This document shows positions 1-7,584 of a DNA stretch of 13,327 bases, piece after piece. The DNA is from an uncultured Oscillospiraceae bacterium. GTDB lineage: Bacteria > Bacillota > Clostridia > Oscillospirales > Ruminococcaceae. Location: positions 1 to 13,327 of the forward strand of contig CATXYA010000009.1 of NCBI GenBank assembly GCA_958403605.1, written 5' to 3'. The notes below the pieces were generated by a model. It was not told the origin of the DNA, searched no databases, and worked only from the letters and a program-made list of their open reading frames with translations. The translations under genes and the position numbers were made by a program. The stretch's first letter is position 1, and each line of letters starts with the position of its first letter.

Positions 1-466
1 AATAGATGAAGTTTTTTTCCGGCGGCTGGTCGCCCCGGTACACGTCGATAAGGTAACCCATGGCCATGAACGCGAAATAGCTGATGCCCAGCGGCGCGGC
101 GATGCTGACCACGTTCACCTTCAGCGAAAGGCCCAGGGCACCGCAGAGCGCGGACGCAGCCCCAGTGAGCAGCTTGGCGTATTTGAACCACAAAAAGCAG
201 CCGGCGCACCCAGAAAGGCACAGCGCCAGCAGCGTGCGCCGCAGCCAGCGCGCCCGGGCCTTGCCCAAGGCCAGGCCCGTGAGGTAAGTGATGCCGGTCA
301 GCGCCAGCAAAAGCACAACGAACCCGGCGCTGGCCGGGTCGTAGCAATAGAACAGGTAGCTGCAGCACAGCAGCCAGGCGCTGCGGCAGGCGCGGGGCAG
401 GATAAAGTACACCAAGCACGCGCAGCCCAAAAACAGCACAAAGGCCAGCGACAGCAGGTTCGTCAT
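1..466 (-). CDS. MBOAT-family O-acyltransferase, N-terminal part (runs off the left edge)
   Basis: Only the first 155 codons lie in the window. The ATG at 466 is preceded by an AGGAG ribosome binding site 9 bases away and lies 13 bases after the stop of the DUF2304 gene. The protein is strongly hydrophobic, with membrane segments at about residues 4-23, 31-66 and 77-93. The stretch PLGISYFAFMAMGYLIDVYR (about residues 125-144) closely resembles the conserved block of AlgI/DltB-like membrane-bound O-acyltransferases, and the earlier FWFKYAKL (from about residue 92) fits the same family. Members of this family move acyl, usually acetyl, groups onto extracytoplasmic polysaccharides. The inferred role here is O-acetylation of the polysaccharide made by the rest of the operon. 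The catalytic His region is outside the window, so activity and full length cannot be judged. Confidence 0.82.
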   Translation of the reverse strand, partial: MTNLLSLAFVLFLGCACLVYFILPRACRSAWLLCCSYLFYCYDPASAGFVVLLLALTGITYLTGLALGKARARWLRRTLLALCLSGCAGCFLWFKYAKLLTGAASALCGALGLSLKVNVVSIAAPLGISYFAFMAMGYLIDVYRGDQPPEKNFIY

Positions 467-479
467 ACAAGCTCTCTCC

Positions 480-869
480 TCACGGTCGGTCGTTTTTGGC
501 GCGCAGCTGCTCTTCCAGCTCGCGCACGCGCTGCTCCAGCAGGGCCTGGCTCTGCGTCAGGCGCTTGATCTTCTCCGACTGGCCGGATACGATGCTGGAG
601 ATGCTGAGCAGCAGCAGCAGCACAAAGGCCAGCACCAGCATGAAGACCACGTTGACGGGCATCTCCATTTTGAAGATGTCCCGCAGCACCAGCACCACAT
701 AGGGGAACACGGCGAAGATGAGAAAGACGAAGCCGGAGATGAGCCAGATGAGGGAATAGCGCACGGTGAGGCGCTTTTTTTTCAGCAGCCAGAAAATGAC
801 GCCCAGATAAGCGAGGACTGCGATCAGCAGGTCCAGGCGCAGGATGGGATCGATACTGGGGACGTTCAT
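480..869 (-). CDS. DUF2304 family small membrane protein
   Basis: A 129-residue protein with three predicted membrane helices (about residues 9-28, 36-63 and 71-96) followed by a charged heptad-like tail (about 98-127, with QALLEQRVRELEEQL) that looks like a short coiled coil. The size, the helix layout, the coiled tail and the position directly after a DPM1-like GT2 gene match the DUF2304 family, which is often paired with such glycosyltransferases in surface polysaccharide clusters. The molecular role of the family is not established; an inferred role is a membrane partner of the GT2 enzyme. Its ATG overlaps the GT2 stop codon as ATGA (four bases), so the two are probably translationally coupled. 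The assignment rests on recognition of family character, not on an alignment. Confidence 0.8.
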   Translation of the reverse strand: MNVPSIDPILRLDLLIAVLAYLGVIFWLLKKKRLTVRYSLIWLISGFVFLIFAVFPYVVLVLRDIFKMEMPVNVVFMLVLAFVLLLLLSISSIVSGQSEKIKRLTQSQALLEQRVRELEEQLRAKNDRP

Positions 870-1579
870 CGCGCTTGCTCCTTTCTGCGGCGGTTGGTCA
901 TGCGGAAGACCACCAGCGACACGCTGACCTTCAGCATGTAATAGGCGGACTGCAGCGCGTTGATGGACGAGGTGCCGCCCAGGCGCTGGCGCATGACGAC
1001 GGGCACTTCCCCTACGGAAAAGCCGCCCAGCACCGCCGTAATGATAGCCTCGGGCTCGGGGTAATCCTGGGCGTAGGAATCGGCAAAATAGGCCGTCAGC
1101 TCTTTACCGCAGGCGCGAAAACCGCTGGTGGTGTCCAGCACGCGCACGCCGCACAGCAGCCGCAGCATGCCGCTGAGCAGGCGGATGCCCGCCCGCCGCA
1201 TGAAGCTGGTCTGGAAGCCCTCTTTTTTGATGAAGCGGCTGCCGATGCACATGTCCAGCTCACCGCGGGCCACGGGGGCAATGACGTCGGCCAGATAGGC
1301 GGGGTCGTGCTGGCCGTCGCCATCCATCTGCACGGTGATGTCATAGCCGTGGTCCCGCGCGTAAAGGTAGCCGCTCTGCACGCCGCCGCCGATGCCCAGG
1401 TTGACGGGCAGGGAGAGGTAGGAATAGCCGTTTTCCGCGCAGATGGCGGCGCTGCGGTCGGTGGAGCAGTCGTTGACGATGAGGTAATCGGCCTCGGGCG
1501 CCTGGCGCTGCAGCTCCTCCACGACATGGACGAGGTTTTTCTCCTCGTTGTAGCAGGGGATGATGACGAGTACTTTCAT
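866..1579 (-). CDS. GT2 family glycosyltransferase (dolichyl-phosphate mannosyltransferase-like)
   Basis: A 237-residue GT-A enzyme. It opens with MKVLVIIPCYNEEKNL, the typical nucleotide-binding first strand of GT2, followed by LIVNDCSTDRS at about 33-43 and the metal-binding acidic motif DGDGQH at 86-91. SGFRACGK follows later in the protein, and a hydrophobic segment lies near the C terminus (YYMLKVSVSLVVF), so the protein probably associates with the inner face of the membrane. It most resembles the DPM1/polyprenyl-phosphate sugar synthase branch. The sugar donor and acceptor cannot be read from sequence; it may build a polyprenyl-phosphate sugar or add a residue to the growing repeat unit. 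It overlaps the preceding GT4 gene by four bases (ATGA) and the following DUF2304 gene by four bases. Confidence 0.9.
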   Translation of the reverse strand: MKVLVIIPCYNEEKNLVHVVEELQRQAPEADYLIVNDCSTDRSAAICAENGYSYLSLPVNLGIGGGVQSGYLYARDHGYDITVQMDGDGQHDPAYLADVIAPVARGELDMCIGSRFIKKEGFQTSFMRRAGIRLLSGMLRLLCGVRVLDTTSGFRACGKELTAYFADSYAQDYPEPEAIITAVLGGFSVGEVPVVMRQRLGGTSSINALQSAYYMLKVSVSLVVFRMTNRRRKEQAR

Positions 1580-2814
1580 TCCACGGCTCCGCCTTCCACC
1601 ACGAATTTTTCCAGCTGGCGCAGCAGCTTGTCGCGCCGGAAGTTCTGCTCATAACAGGCGCGGGCGCGCCGCCCCATGGCCGCGCGGGCCTCGCCGTCCA
1701 TGGCCGCCAGGCGGCACAGGTTGTCATAGAGGGCGTCGGCGTCCCCTGCGCCGCAGGTGAGGCCGCAATCGGCCTGCTGCACGACGCGGGCGGCCTCGCC
1801 GTCCACCGCCACCAGGCAGGGCCGCCCGGCGGCGAGGTAGCTTGTCAGCTTGGCGGGCACCGTCAGCCCCAGGTTGGCGCTTTTGGCCAGCGAGCAGTAC
1901 AGCGCGTCCGCCATGGCCTGATATCTGGGGATGTCCGTGGCCGGGTGCTGCCCCTCAAAGGTGAACCAATCCTGTACACCGGCCTCGGCCACCTGCTGCT
2001 CGATGTCGGCGCGGCTCATGCCGTCGCCCACCAGCACGAAGTGGATCTCGCGGCGGCCCTCGGCTTTCAGCCGCGATGCGCAGTCCACCAGCAGCTCCAG
2101 CCCCTGCACCGGGCTGATGTTGCCCGCGAACAGCACGTTGAAGCGCCCGGCAAAGCGGGCGTCCAGCGCGGGGTCATGGGTCTGGTCGGCGTAAAAATCC
2201 TCGCAGTACTGGGGGATCATGGCCACCTCGGCCCGGGGGGCGATGGTGTGCAGCGTTTCGCACAGCGCGTCCGACATGCCGATGAGGCGGTCGCACCGGC
2301 GGTAGTGCCAGTAGGAGACTACCTGCAGGCATTTGCGCAGAAAGCCGTTGTTGACCGGGAAGGCCGAATACAGGTTGTCCGGCCACAGGTCCAGCACATA
2401 GCACGTCAGGGGCACGCGGTGGAGCTTTGCATAGACGATGGCGGGCAGCAGCATGAACACGGGAGCCGTCTCATAGCTGAGCACCGCGTCGTATTTGCGC
2501 CCGTGCAGCCGGGGCAGGCTGAACAGGGCCGCCACGGGGAAGGAGACGAAATTGAGGAAGATGCGCAGGGAGGTGTTGCCCTTGCGGCGCACCTCCCCGG
2601 CGCGGAACACCTCCACGCCCTCATGCGTTTGGCGCCGGGGACCAAAATAGCCGTAGCCGTCGAACCATTCGCCCTGGGGATAGTTGGGCAGGCCGCACAA
2701 AACGTCCACGTCCCAGCCGTCCTCCACAAAGCCCTTGCACAGGTCGGTGCTGCGGAAGTTTTCAGGCCAATAATGCTGGGCGACCACCAACAGCCGCTTT
2801 TTTTCTTGTTTCAC
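1576..2814 (-). CDS. GT4 family glycosyltransferase, WbuB-like (candidate L-FucNAc transferase)
   Basis: A 412-residue GT-B enzyme starting at a GTG (2814) with a GAGGTG ribosome binding site five bases upstream. The N-terminal domain opens with LLVVAQHYWPENFRSTDL and carries LDLWPD at 141-146, both characteristic of the WbuB/WcaI-type GT4 group. The C-terminal donor domain has FAGNISPVQGLE at 229-240 and PAKLTSYLAAGRP at 320-332, with a following GE (339-340) at the usual donor-contact region. In Escherichia coli O26 WbuB is encoded beside the fnlABC genes and transfers L-FucNAc. The same company here (capE-capF-capG just upstream, 37-base gap) supports the same donor, but this is inference from neighbourhood. 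A different nucleotide sugar is possible. Confidence 0.88.
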   Translation of the reverse strand: MKQEKKRLLVVAQHYWPENFRSTDLCKGFVEDGWDVDVLCGLPNYPQGEWFDGYGYFGPRRQTHEGVEVFRAGEVRRKGNTSLRIFLNFVSFPVAALFSLPRLHGRKYDAVLSYETAPVFMLLPAIVYAKLHRVPLTCYVLDLWPDNLYSAFPVNNGFLRKCLQVVSYWHYRRCDRLIGMSDALCETLHTIAPRAEVAMIPQYCEDFYADQTHDPALDARFAGRFNVLFAGNISPVQGLELLVDCASRLKAEGRREIHFVLVGDGMSRADIEQQVAEAGVQDWFTFEGQHPATDIPRYQAMADALYCSLAKSANLGLTVPAKLTSYLAAGRPCLVAVDGEAARVVQQADCGLTCGAGDADALYDNLCRLAAMDGEARAAMGRRARACYEQNFRRDKLLRQLEKFVVEGGAVE

Positions 2815-2851
2815 GGTTTCACCTCACCGCCGTGGAAAGCTCGCACGACAC

Positions 2852-3994
2852 TCAATATTTGCGCCACACCATTTTGTTGACGACGCCCACATAGCTTTGG
2901 ATCAGCTTGACGACCTTTGTGGACACGTCCTCGGTATAGGTGGGCACAGGGATGCCGTCGTCGCCGTTCTGGTTCATGGCGACGGCGGTCTCCACGGCCT
3001 GTTCCACGCCGCCCTGGCTGATGCCCGCCAGGATGAAGCAGCCCTTGTCCAGAGCCTCCGGCCGTTCGGTGGAGGTGCGGATGCACACGGCGGGGAAGGG
3101 ATGGCCGATGCCGGTGAAGAAGCTGGATTCCTCGGGCAGGGTGCCGGAATCGCTGACCACGCAGAAGGCGTTCATCTGCAGGTGGTTGTAATCGTGGAAG
3201 CCCAGGGGCTCGTGCAGGCGCACGCGCCCGTCCAGCACAAAACCGCGCTGCTCCAAAAACTTTTTGCTGCGCGGATGGCAGGAGTAGAGGATGGGCATGT
3301 CGTAGGCTTCAGCCAGATGGTTGATGGAGGTGAAGAGATCGGTGAAATTCTTTTCGGTGTCGATGTTTTCCTCCCGGTGGGCGGACAGCAGCAGATACTT
3401 GCCGGCCTCCAGCCCCAGGCGGGCCAGCACGTCGCTGGCCTCGATCTGCGGCAGATTGGCGCGCAGCACCTCCGCCATGGGGCTGCCCGTCACGTAGGTG
3501 CGCTCCTTGGCGGTGCCCTCGGCGTTCAAATAGCGCCGGGCGTGCTCGGAATAGCACAGGTTCACGTCGGCGATATGGTCCACGATGCGGCGGTTGGTCT
3601 CCTCGGGCAGGCACTCGTCGAAGCAGCGGTTGCCCGCCTCCATGTGGAAGATGGGGATGTGCAGCCGCTTGGCGCTGATGGCGGACAGGCAGCTGTTGGT
3701 GTCGCCCAGGATCAGTAGTGCGTCGGGCTTCTGCTCCACCATCAAAGCGTAGCTTTTGGCGATGATGTTGCCGATGGTCTCGCCCAGGTCCCTGCCCACG
3801 GCCTCCAAATAAAAATCCGGCGCGCGCAGGCCCAGGTCCTCAAAGAAGATCTGGTTCAGTGTATAATCATAATTCTGGCCCGTGTGCACCAGCAGCTGCT
3901 CGAAATAGACGTCGCATTTTTTGATGACCTGGGACAGGCGGATGATCTCGGGCCGGGTGCCGACGATGGTCATCAGCTTCAGCTTTTGTGCCAT
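2852..3994 (-). CDS. capG: UDP-N-acetylglucosamine 2-epimerase family, CapG/FnlC/WbjD type
   Basis: A 380-residue cytoplasmic enzyme of the non-hydrolysing UDP-GlcNAc 2-epimerase superfamily. In the UDP-L-FucNAc route this type epimerises C2 of the UDP-6-deoxy-L-talosamine derivative in the last step. Family motifs are in order: GTRPE at 12-16, HTGQNYD at 37-43, GDTNSCLS at 97-104, HMEAGNRCFDECLPEETNRR at 117-136, SAHREENID at 204-212, SCHP at 238-241 and SDSGTLPEESSFF at 281-293. The NRCFD variant after MEAG is typical of the CapG/FnlC branch rather than of WecB/MnaA. The ATG at 3994 was chosen over an upstream in-frame ATG at 4057 because AGGAAG lies about ten bases before it and because it starts five bases after the capF stop. 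The identity is further supported by capE and capF immediately upstream. Confidence 0.93.
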   Translation of the reverse strand: MAQKLKLMTIVGTRPEIIRLSQVIKKCDVYFEQLLVHTGQNYDYTLNQIFFEDLGLRAPDFYLEAVGRDLGETIGNIIAKSYALMVEQKPDALLILGDTNSCLSAISAKRLHIPIFHMEAGNRCFDECLPEETNRRIVDHIADVNLCYSEHARRYLNAEGTAKERTYVTGSPMAEVLRANLPQIEASDVLARLGLEAGKYLLLSAHREENIDTEKNFTDLFTSINHLAEAYDMPILYSCHPRSKKFLEQRGFVLDGRVRLHEPLGFHDYNHLQMNAFCVVSDSGTLPEESSFFTGIGHPFPAVCIRTSTERPEALDKGCFILAGISQGGVEQAVETAVAMNQNGDDGIPVPTYTEDVSTKVVKLIQSYVGVVNKMVWRKY

Positions 3995-3999
3995 GAAAT

Positions 4000-5136
4000 T
4001 TACACTTCCTCGTAAAAAGTATCGGGATGCGCGGGGTCGAAGGGCTCGTTGGCCCACATGACCGTCACCAGGTCCTCCGCGCCCTCGTTTTCAATGTTGT
4101 GGGTGCAGCCCGTGGGGATGTCCACCACTTCCAGCTTGCCGCCAGAGACGTGGTATTCCACCACCTCCGGGGTGCCGACCTTGCGGAAGCGGATGACGGC
4201 CTTGCCCCGCACCACCAGGAATTTCTCGTTCTTGGTATGGTGCCAGTGGTTGCCCTTGACGATGCCGGGCTTTGCGATGTTGACGCTCACCTGCCCGCGC
4301 TCAGGGCTGCGCAGGAATTCCGTAAAGCTGCCCCGGGCGTCGCAGTGCATGTCCAGGGGATAGCTGAATTCGTCCTGCGGCAGGTAGGAGAGGTAAGTGG
4401 CGTACAGCTTTTTGGTGAAGGCGTCGCCCATGTCGGGTACCGCCAGCGTGCCGCGGCTGTCGCGGAAGCTCTCGATGAGCTGGGCGAGGCGGCCCAGCGT
4501 CACCTCGTAGGTGTCACACATCAGGTGGCAAAAGCCGGGAATGGAGCAGTCCCGCGGGGCGCGGCCCTCCAAGGCGGCCACAAAGCTGTCCACCACGTCG
4601 TCGATGTACACCAAAGGGAACTGGTACGCCGGGTCCCGCACCTCGATGGGCAGGCCGTGGGCGACGTTGTGGCAAAAGGTGGCCACAACGCTGTTGTAGC
4701 CGGGGCGGCACCATTTGCCGAACACGCCCGGCAGACGGAACACCAGCGCGGGCGCGCCCGTGGCCGCCTCGTGGTCGAACACCAGCTGCTCGGCCTCGCG
4801 CTTCGATCTGCCGTAGTCGTTGTCCAGCTCGGCCTGGATGGAGCTGGTGACCAGCACCGGGGCCTTGCTGCCCGCCTGGCGCAGCAGATGCAGCACCTCT
4901 TCGGTGAAGCCGCGGTTGCCCGCGTAAAACTCGCTGGGGTCCTTGGGGCGGTTGACGCCCGCCAGATGGAACACAAAGCCCGCGCGGGCGGTGTACTGGG
5001 CCAGCTTTTCCTTGGGGGTGTCCACGTCGAAGAGCATCAGGTCGGTATAGCCCTGGGCGCGCAGGGTGACCGTCAGGTTCTTGCCCACAAAGCCGCCCGC
5101 GCCGGTGATGAGGATGGGCAGGTCTTTATTCGGCAT
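4000..5136 (-). CDS. capF: CapF/FnlB/WbjC-type bifunctional reductase with C-terminal cupin
   Basis: A 378-residue two-domain enzyme of UDP-L-FucNAc synthesis. Residues 1 to about 250 form a short-chain dehydrogenase domain with the dinucleotide motif TGAGGFVG at 11-18 and the catalytic YxxxK at Y108/K112. Residues from about 260 form a cupin barrel with GNHWHHTKNEKFLVV from 295, giving likely metal ligands at His297-His299 and Glu304, plus His346 in PTGCTHN. This fusion is the hallmark of Staphylococcus aureus CapF, where the cupin part epimerises at C3 and the SDR part reduces the 4-keto group with NADPH. The start ATG lies inside the end of capE (11-base overlap). The start is fixed by homology: the Rossmann strand begins immediately after it. 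Confidence 0.94.
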   Translation of the reverse strand: MPNKDLPILITGAGGFVGKNLTVTLRAQGYTDLMLFDVDTPKEKLAQYTARAGFVFHLAGVNRPKDPSEFYAGNRGFTEEVLHLLRQAGSKAPVLVTSSIQAELDNDYGRSKREAEQLVFDHEAATGAPALVFRLPGVFGKWCRPGYNSVVATFCHNVAHGLPIEVRDPAYQFPLVYIDDVVDSFVAALEGRAPRDCSIPGFCHLMCDTYEVTLGRLAQLIESFRDSRGTLAVPDMGDAFTKKLYATYLSYLPQDEFSYPLDMHCDARGSFTEFLRSPERGQVSVNIAKPGIVKGNHWHHTKNEKFLVVRGKAVIRFRKVGTPEVVEYHVSGGKLEVVDIPTGCTHNIENEGAEDLVTVMWANEPFDPAHPDTFYEEV

Positions 5137-6172
5137 GGCTCTCCAGCTCCTCCTTCACATAGTCCAGGGTGCGCAGCTTGTCCACGATCTCGTCCACCGT
5201 CAGGCGGCGGGTGTTGTGGCTGGTATAGCTTTCATCCGCCTGCGTCTCCACCTGGCCCTGCACGAAGTATTTGTCATAGTTGAGGTCGCGCCCGTCGGCG
5301 CTCACGCGGTAGTAGCCGCCCATGTCCTCGCTGCGGATGCGCTCCTCCTTCGTCAGCAGCGTCTCGTACAGCTTTTCGCCGTGGCGCGTGCCGATGATGT
5401 GCGTGCCCGTGTCGCCGAACAGCCGCTGCACCGCCTTGGCCAAGTCGCCGATGGTGGAGGCGGGGGCCTTCTGCACAAACAGGTCCCCGGGGTTGGCGTG
5501 CTGGAAGGCGAAGACCACCAGGTCCACGGCCTCGTCCAGGCTCATGAGAAAGCGGGTCATCTCCGGGTCGGTGATGGTGATGGGCTTGCCCGCCTTGATC
5601 TGCTCGATGAACAGGGGGATGACGCTGCCGCGGCTGGCCATCACGTTGCCGTAGCGCGTGCAGCAGATGGTGGTCTGGTCCGCCTGCACGGAGCGCGCGT
5701 TGGCGCCGATGACCTTTTCCATCATCGCCTTGGAGATGCCCATGGCGTTGATGGGGTAGGCGGCCTTGTCCGTGGACAGGCACACCACCTTTTTCACCCC
5801 GGCGTCAATGGCCGCCGTCAGCACGTTGTCCGTGCCCACGATGTTGGTGCGCACGGCCTCCATGGGGAAGAACTCACAGGACGGCACCTGCTTGAGGGCC
5901 GCCGCGTGGAAGATAAAGTCCACGCCGCGCACGGCGCCCTTCACGCTGGCGGGCTCGCGCACGTCGCCGATGTAGAATTTCAATTTGCCCGCCAGCTCGG
6001 GGCAGCGCAGCTGATATTCGTGGCGCATATCGTCCTGCTTTTTCTCATCCCGGGAAAAGATGCGGATCTCCCCGATGTCGCTGGTGAGGAAATGTTTGAG
6101 CACCGTGTTGCCGAACGAGCCGGTGCCGCCGGTGATGAGCAGCGCTTTGTCTTTAAAAATACTGGGTCCCAT
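5126..6172 (-). CDS. capE: UDP-GlcNAc 4,6-dehydratase/5-epimerase, CapE/FnlA/WbjB type
   Basis: A 348-residue extended SDR enzyme that begins the UDP-L-FucNAc pathway by 4,6-dehydration and 5-epimerisation of UDP-GlcNAc. It shows GGTGSFG at 15-21 (NAD(P) binding), GDVRE at 69-73, HAAALKQVP at 89-97, CLSTDKAAYPINAMGISKAM from 131, and TRYGNV further on. As in known CapE proteins the usual active-site Tyr of YxxxK is a Met (M144xxxK148), while the STDK block is intact. The open frame extends upstream to 6328, but that extension is not protein-like. The ATG at 6172 has a strong AGGGAGG site six bases upstream and starts right before the Rossmann fold. It is the first gene of the minus-strand operon. 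Confidence 0.94.
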   Translation of the reverse strand: MGPSIFKDKALLITGGTGSFGNTVLKHFLTSDIGEIRIFSRDEKKQDDMRHEYQLRCPELAGKLKFYIGDVREPASVKGAVRGVDFIFHAAALKQVPSCEFFPMEAVRTNIVGTDNVLTAAIDAGVKKVVCLSTDKAAYPINAMGISKAMMEKVIGANARSVQADQTTICCTRYGNVMASRGSVIPLFIEQIKAGKPITITDPEMTRFLMSLDEAVDLVVFAFQHANPGDLFVQKAPASTIGDLAKAVQRLFGDTGTHIIGTRHGEKLYETLLTKEERIRSEDMGGYYRVSADGRDLNYDKYFVQGQVETQADESYTSHNTRRLTVDEIVDKLRTLDYVKEELESHAE

Positions 6173-6178
6173 AAAAGG

Positions 6179-6185
6179 CCTCCCT
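6179..6185 (-). promoter_or_regulatory. Ribosome binding site that fixes the capE start
   Basis: On the minus strand AGGGAGG sits six bases before the ATG at 6172. No comparable site precedes the in-frame ATGs at 6196 or 6328. Confidence 0.75.
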
Positions 6186-6225
6186 AATTTTTGCATAGTA
6201 TTTGTATATAGCAATAACTTTAGAC

Positions 6226-6254
6226 AGTATACCATAGAATGGCACCCAAGAAAA
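6226..6254 (-). promoter_or_regulatory. Candidate promoter of the polysaccharide operon
   Basis: The minus strand has TATACT at 6231-6226 preceded by TGG, an extended -10 element. No good -35 hexamer is present at the 17-18 base distance (TTTTCT at 6254-6249 is the nearest), so recognition would depend on the extended -10. The predicted start is about 50 bases upstream of the capE ATG. The surrounding sequence is much more AT-rich than the genes. A second AT-rich box (TATATA near 6205-6210) is a weaker alternative. Confidence 0.45.
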
Positions 6255-6286
6255 CCCTTTTCCCGGTAAAATTCGCCCTCCTTCTC

Positions 6287-6315
6287 TTGACGGCGCGCCG
6301 GGATGCGGGTAGGAT
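6287..6315 (+). promoter_or_regulatory. Promoter of pepT and following genes
   Basis: TTGACG (6287-6292) and TAGGAT (6310-6315) are separated by exactly 17 bases, a good sigma-A pattern. It lies 33 bases before the pepT ATG, with AAGGAG at 6335-6340 as the ribosome binding site. A perfect 10-base palindrome, CGGCGCGCCG (6291-6300), overlaps the -35/spacer boundary and could be a regulator site or chance in GC-rich DNA. The promoter is divergent from the capE promoter about 55 bases away. Confidence 0.6.
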
Positions 6316-6348
6316 AGAGACAAATCAAACTGCGAAGGAGTCCCTTTC

Positions 6349-7584
6349 ATGAATGTCACCGAACGCTTTCTTTCCTACGTAAAAGTGCACACCATGTCCG
6401 ATGAAAACAGCACGTCCGCCCCCACCGCCGCGCGGGAGCTGGACCTGGCCCGCCAGCTGCGGGACGAGCTGCTGGCGCTGGGCGCCGCCGATGTGGAGCT
6501 CACCGAGACGGGTTATGTCTACGCCTGCCTGCCCGCCACGCAGGGCTGTGAAAACGCGCCCGCGCTGGGCTTTGTGGCCCATATGGACACGGCCACGGCC
6601 TTTTCCGGCGAGCACGTGACGCCCATTGTGCACAAAAACTACGACGGCGGCGACGTGGCGCTGCCCAAGGAGGGCCGCGTCATCCGCGTGGCCGAGTTTC
6701 CGGCCCTGGCCGCGCTCAAGGGGCGCACGCTCATCACCGCCGACGGCTCCACGCTGCTGGGCGCGGACGACAAGGCCGGTGTGGCCGAGATCATGACGCT
6801 GTGCGAGCAGCTGCTGCAAAGCGGCAAGCCCCACGGCAAGCTGTGCATCGCCTTTACGCCGGATGAAGAGGTGGGCCGCGGCACCGCGCACTTCGACGTG
6901 CAGCGCTTCGGCGCCGATTTTGCCTATACCGTGGACGGGGGCGAGGTGGGCGGCATCGAGTACGAAAACTTCAACGCCGCCTCGGCGGAATTCTCCATCA
7001 CCGGCGTCTCGGTGCATCCCGGCAGCGCCAAGGGCGTGATGGTGAACGCGCTGCTGCTGGCCTGCGAGCTCAACGCCATGCTGCCCGCGGACGAGACGCC
7101 CGCCACGACCGCAGGGTACGAGGGCTTTTTCCACCTGGACGGCATCATGGGCGACTGCGCCTACGCCCGCGTGGGCTATATCGTGCGCGACCATGACCGG
7201 CAGCGCTTTGAAGAACGCAAGCAGCTGCTGACACAAATTGCCGGCACGCTGCAGGCGAAGTATCCCACGGCCCAGGTGCGCCTGGTGCTGCGCGACAGCT
7301 ACTACAACATGGCCGAGCAGATCAAGCCCTGCATGCACCTCATCGAGAACGCGCGCAAGGCCTGCGAGCTGGCGGGCGTGACGCCGGTCACCGAGCCCAT
7401 CCGCGGCGGCACCGACGGGGCCAACCTGTCCTTCATGGGCCTGCCGTGCCCCAACCTGGGCACGGGCGGCTACAACGCCCACGGCCCCTACGAGTGCGTG
7501 ACCGTGGAGAGCATGGAGAAAAGCGTCGCCATCCTGCACAATCTGGTGGACCTGTACGCCCAAACGGAGCGCGGGGCGCTGTGA
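6349..7584 (+). CDS. pepT: Peptidase T (tripeptide aminopeptidase, M20B)
   Basis: A 411-residue cytoplasmic dizinc aminopeptidase that releases the N-terminal residue from tripeptides. The metal and catalytic residues fall at the positions expected for PepT: His78 and Asp80 in GFVAHMDTA, Asp140 in GADDKAG, Glu173-Glu174 in FTPDEEVGRG, Asp196 in YTVDGGEVGG and His378 in GGYNAHGPYE. The length matches the family. The start is supported by AAGGAG eight bases upstream and by the N-terminal MNVTERFLSYVKVHT, which aligns with PepT. It is the first gene of a plus-strand set and ends in a GTGA overlap with the next gene. The role is peptide nutrition or turnover; there is no sequence link to the polysaccharide operon beyond divergent promoters. 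Confidence 0.96.
   Translation: MNVTERFLSYVKVHTMSDENSTSAPTAARELDLARQLRDELLALGAADVELTETGYVYACLPATQGCENAPALGFVAHMDTATAFSGEHVTPIVHKNYDGGDVALPKEGRVIRVAEFPALAALKGRTLITADGSTLLGADDKAGVAEIMTLCEQLLQSGKPHGKLCIAFTPDEEVGRGTAHFDVQRFGADFAYTVDGGEVGGIEYENFNAASAEFSITGVSVHPGSAKGVMVNALLLACELNAMLPADETPATTAGYEGFFHLDGIMGDCAYARVGYIVRDHDRQRFEERKQLLTQIAGTLQAKYPTAQVRLVLRDSYYNMAEQIKPCMHLIENARKACELAGVTPVTEPIRGGTDGANLSFMGLPCPNLGTGGYNAHGPYECVTVESMEKSVAILHNLVDLYAQTERGAL

Noticed and set aside
84..287. 67-codon plus-strand frame at the left edge
   Set aside because: It lies opposite the MBOAT gene, whose membrane segments and family block are clear.
875..2880. Plus-strand open frames antisense to the glycosyltransferases
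   Set aside because: Same shadow composition; the minus-strand genes have motifs, overlaps typical of operons and ribosome binding sites.
4027..5283. Long plus-strand open frame (418 codons) antisense to capF/capE
   Set aside because: It is rich in His/Ala/Gly/Val in the pattern of a reverse-complement shadow of GC-rich coding DNA, lacks a ribosome binding site, and capF on the other strand has full family motifs.
6173..6328. N-terminal extension of CapE to 6328
   Set aside because: It would cover the promoter and ribosome binding site, and the added 52 residues are not family-like.
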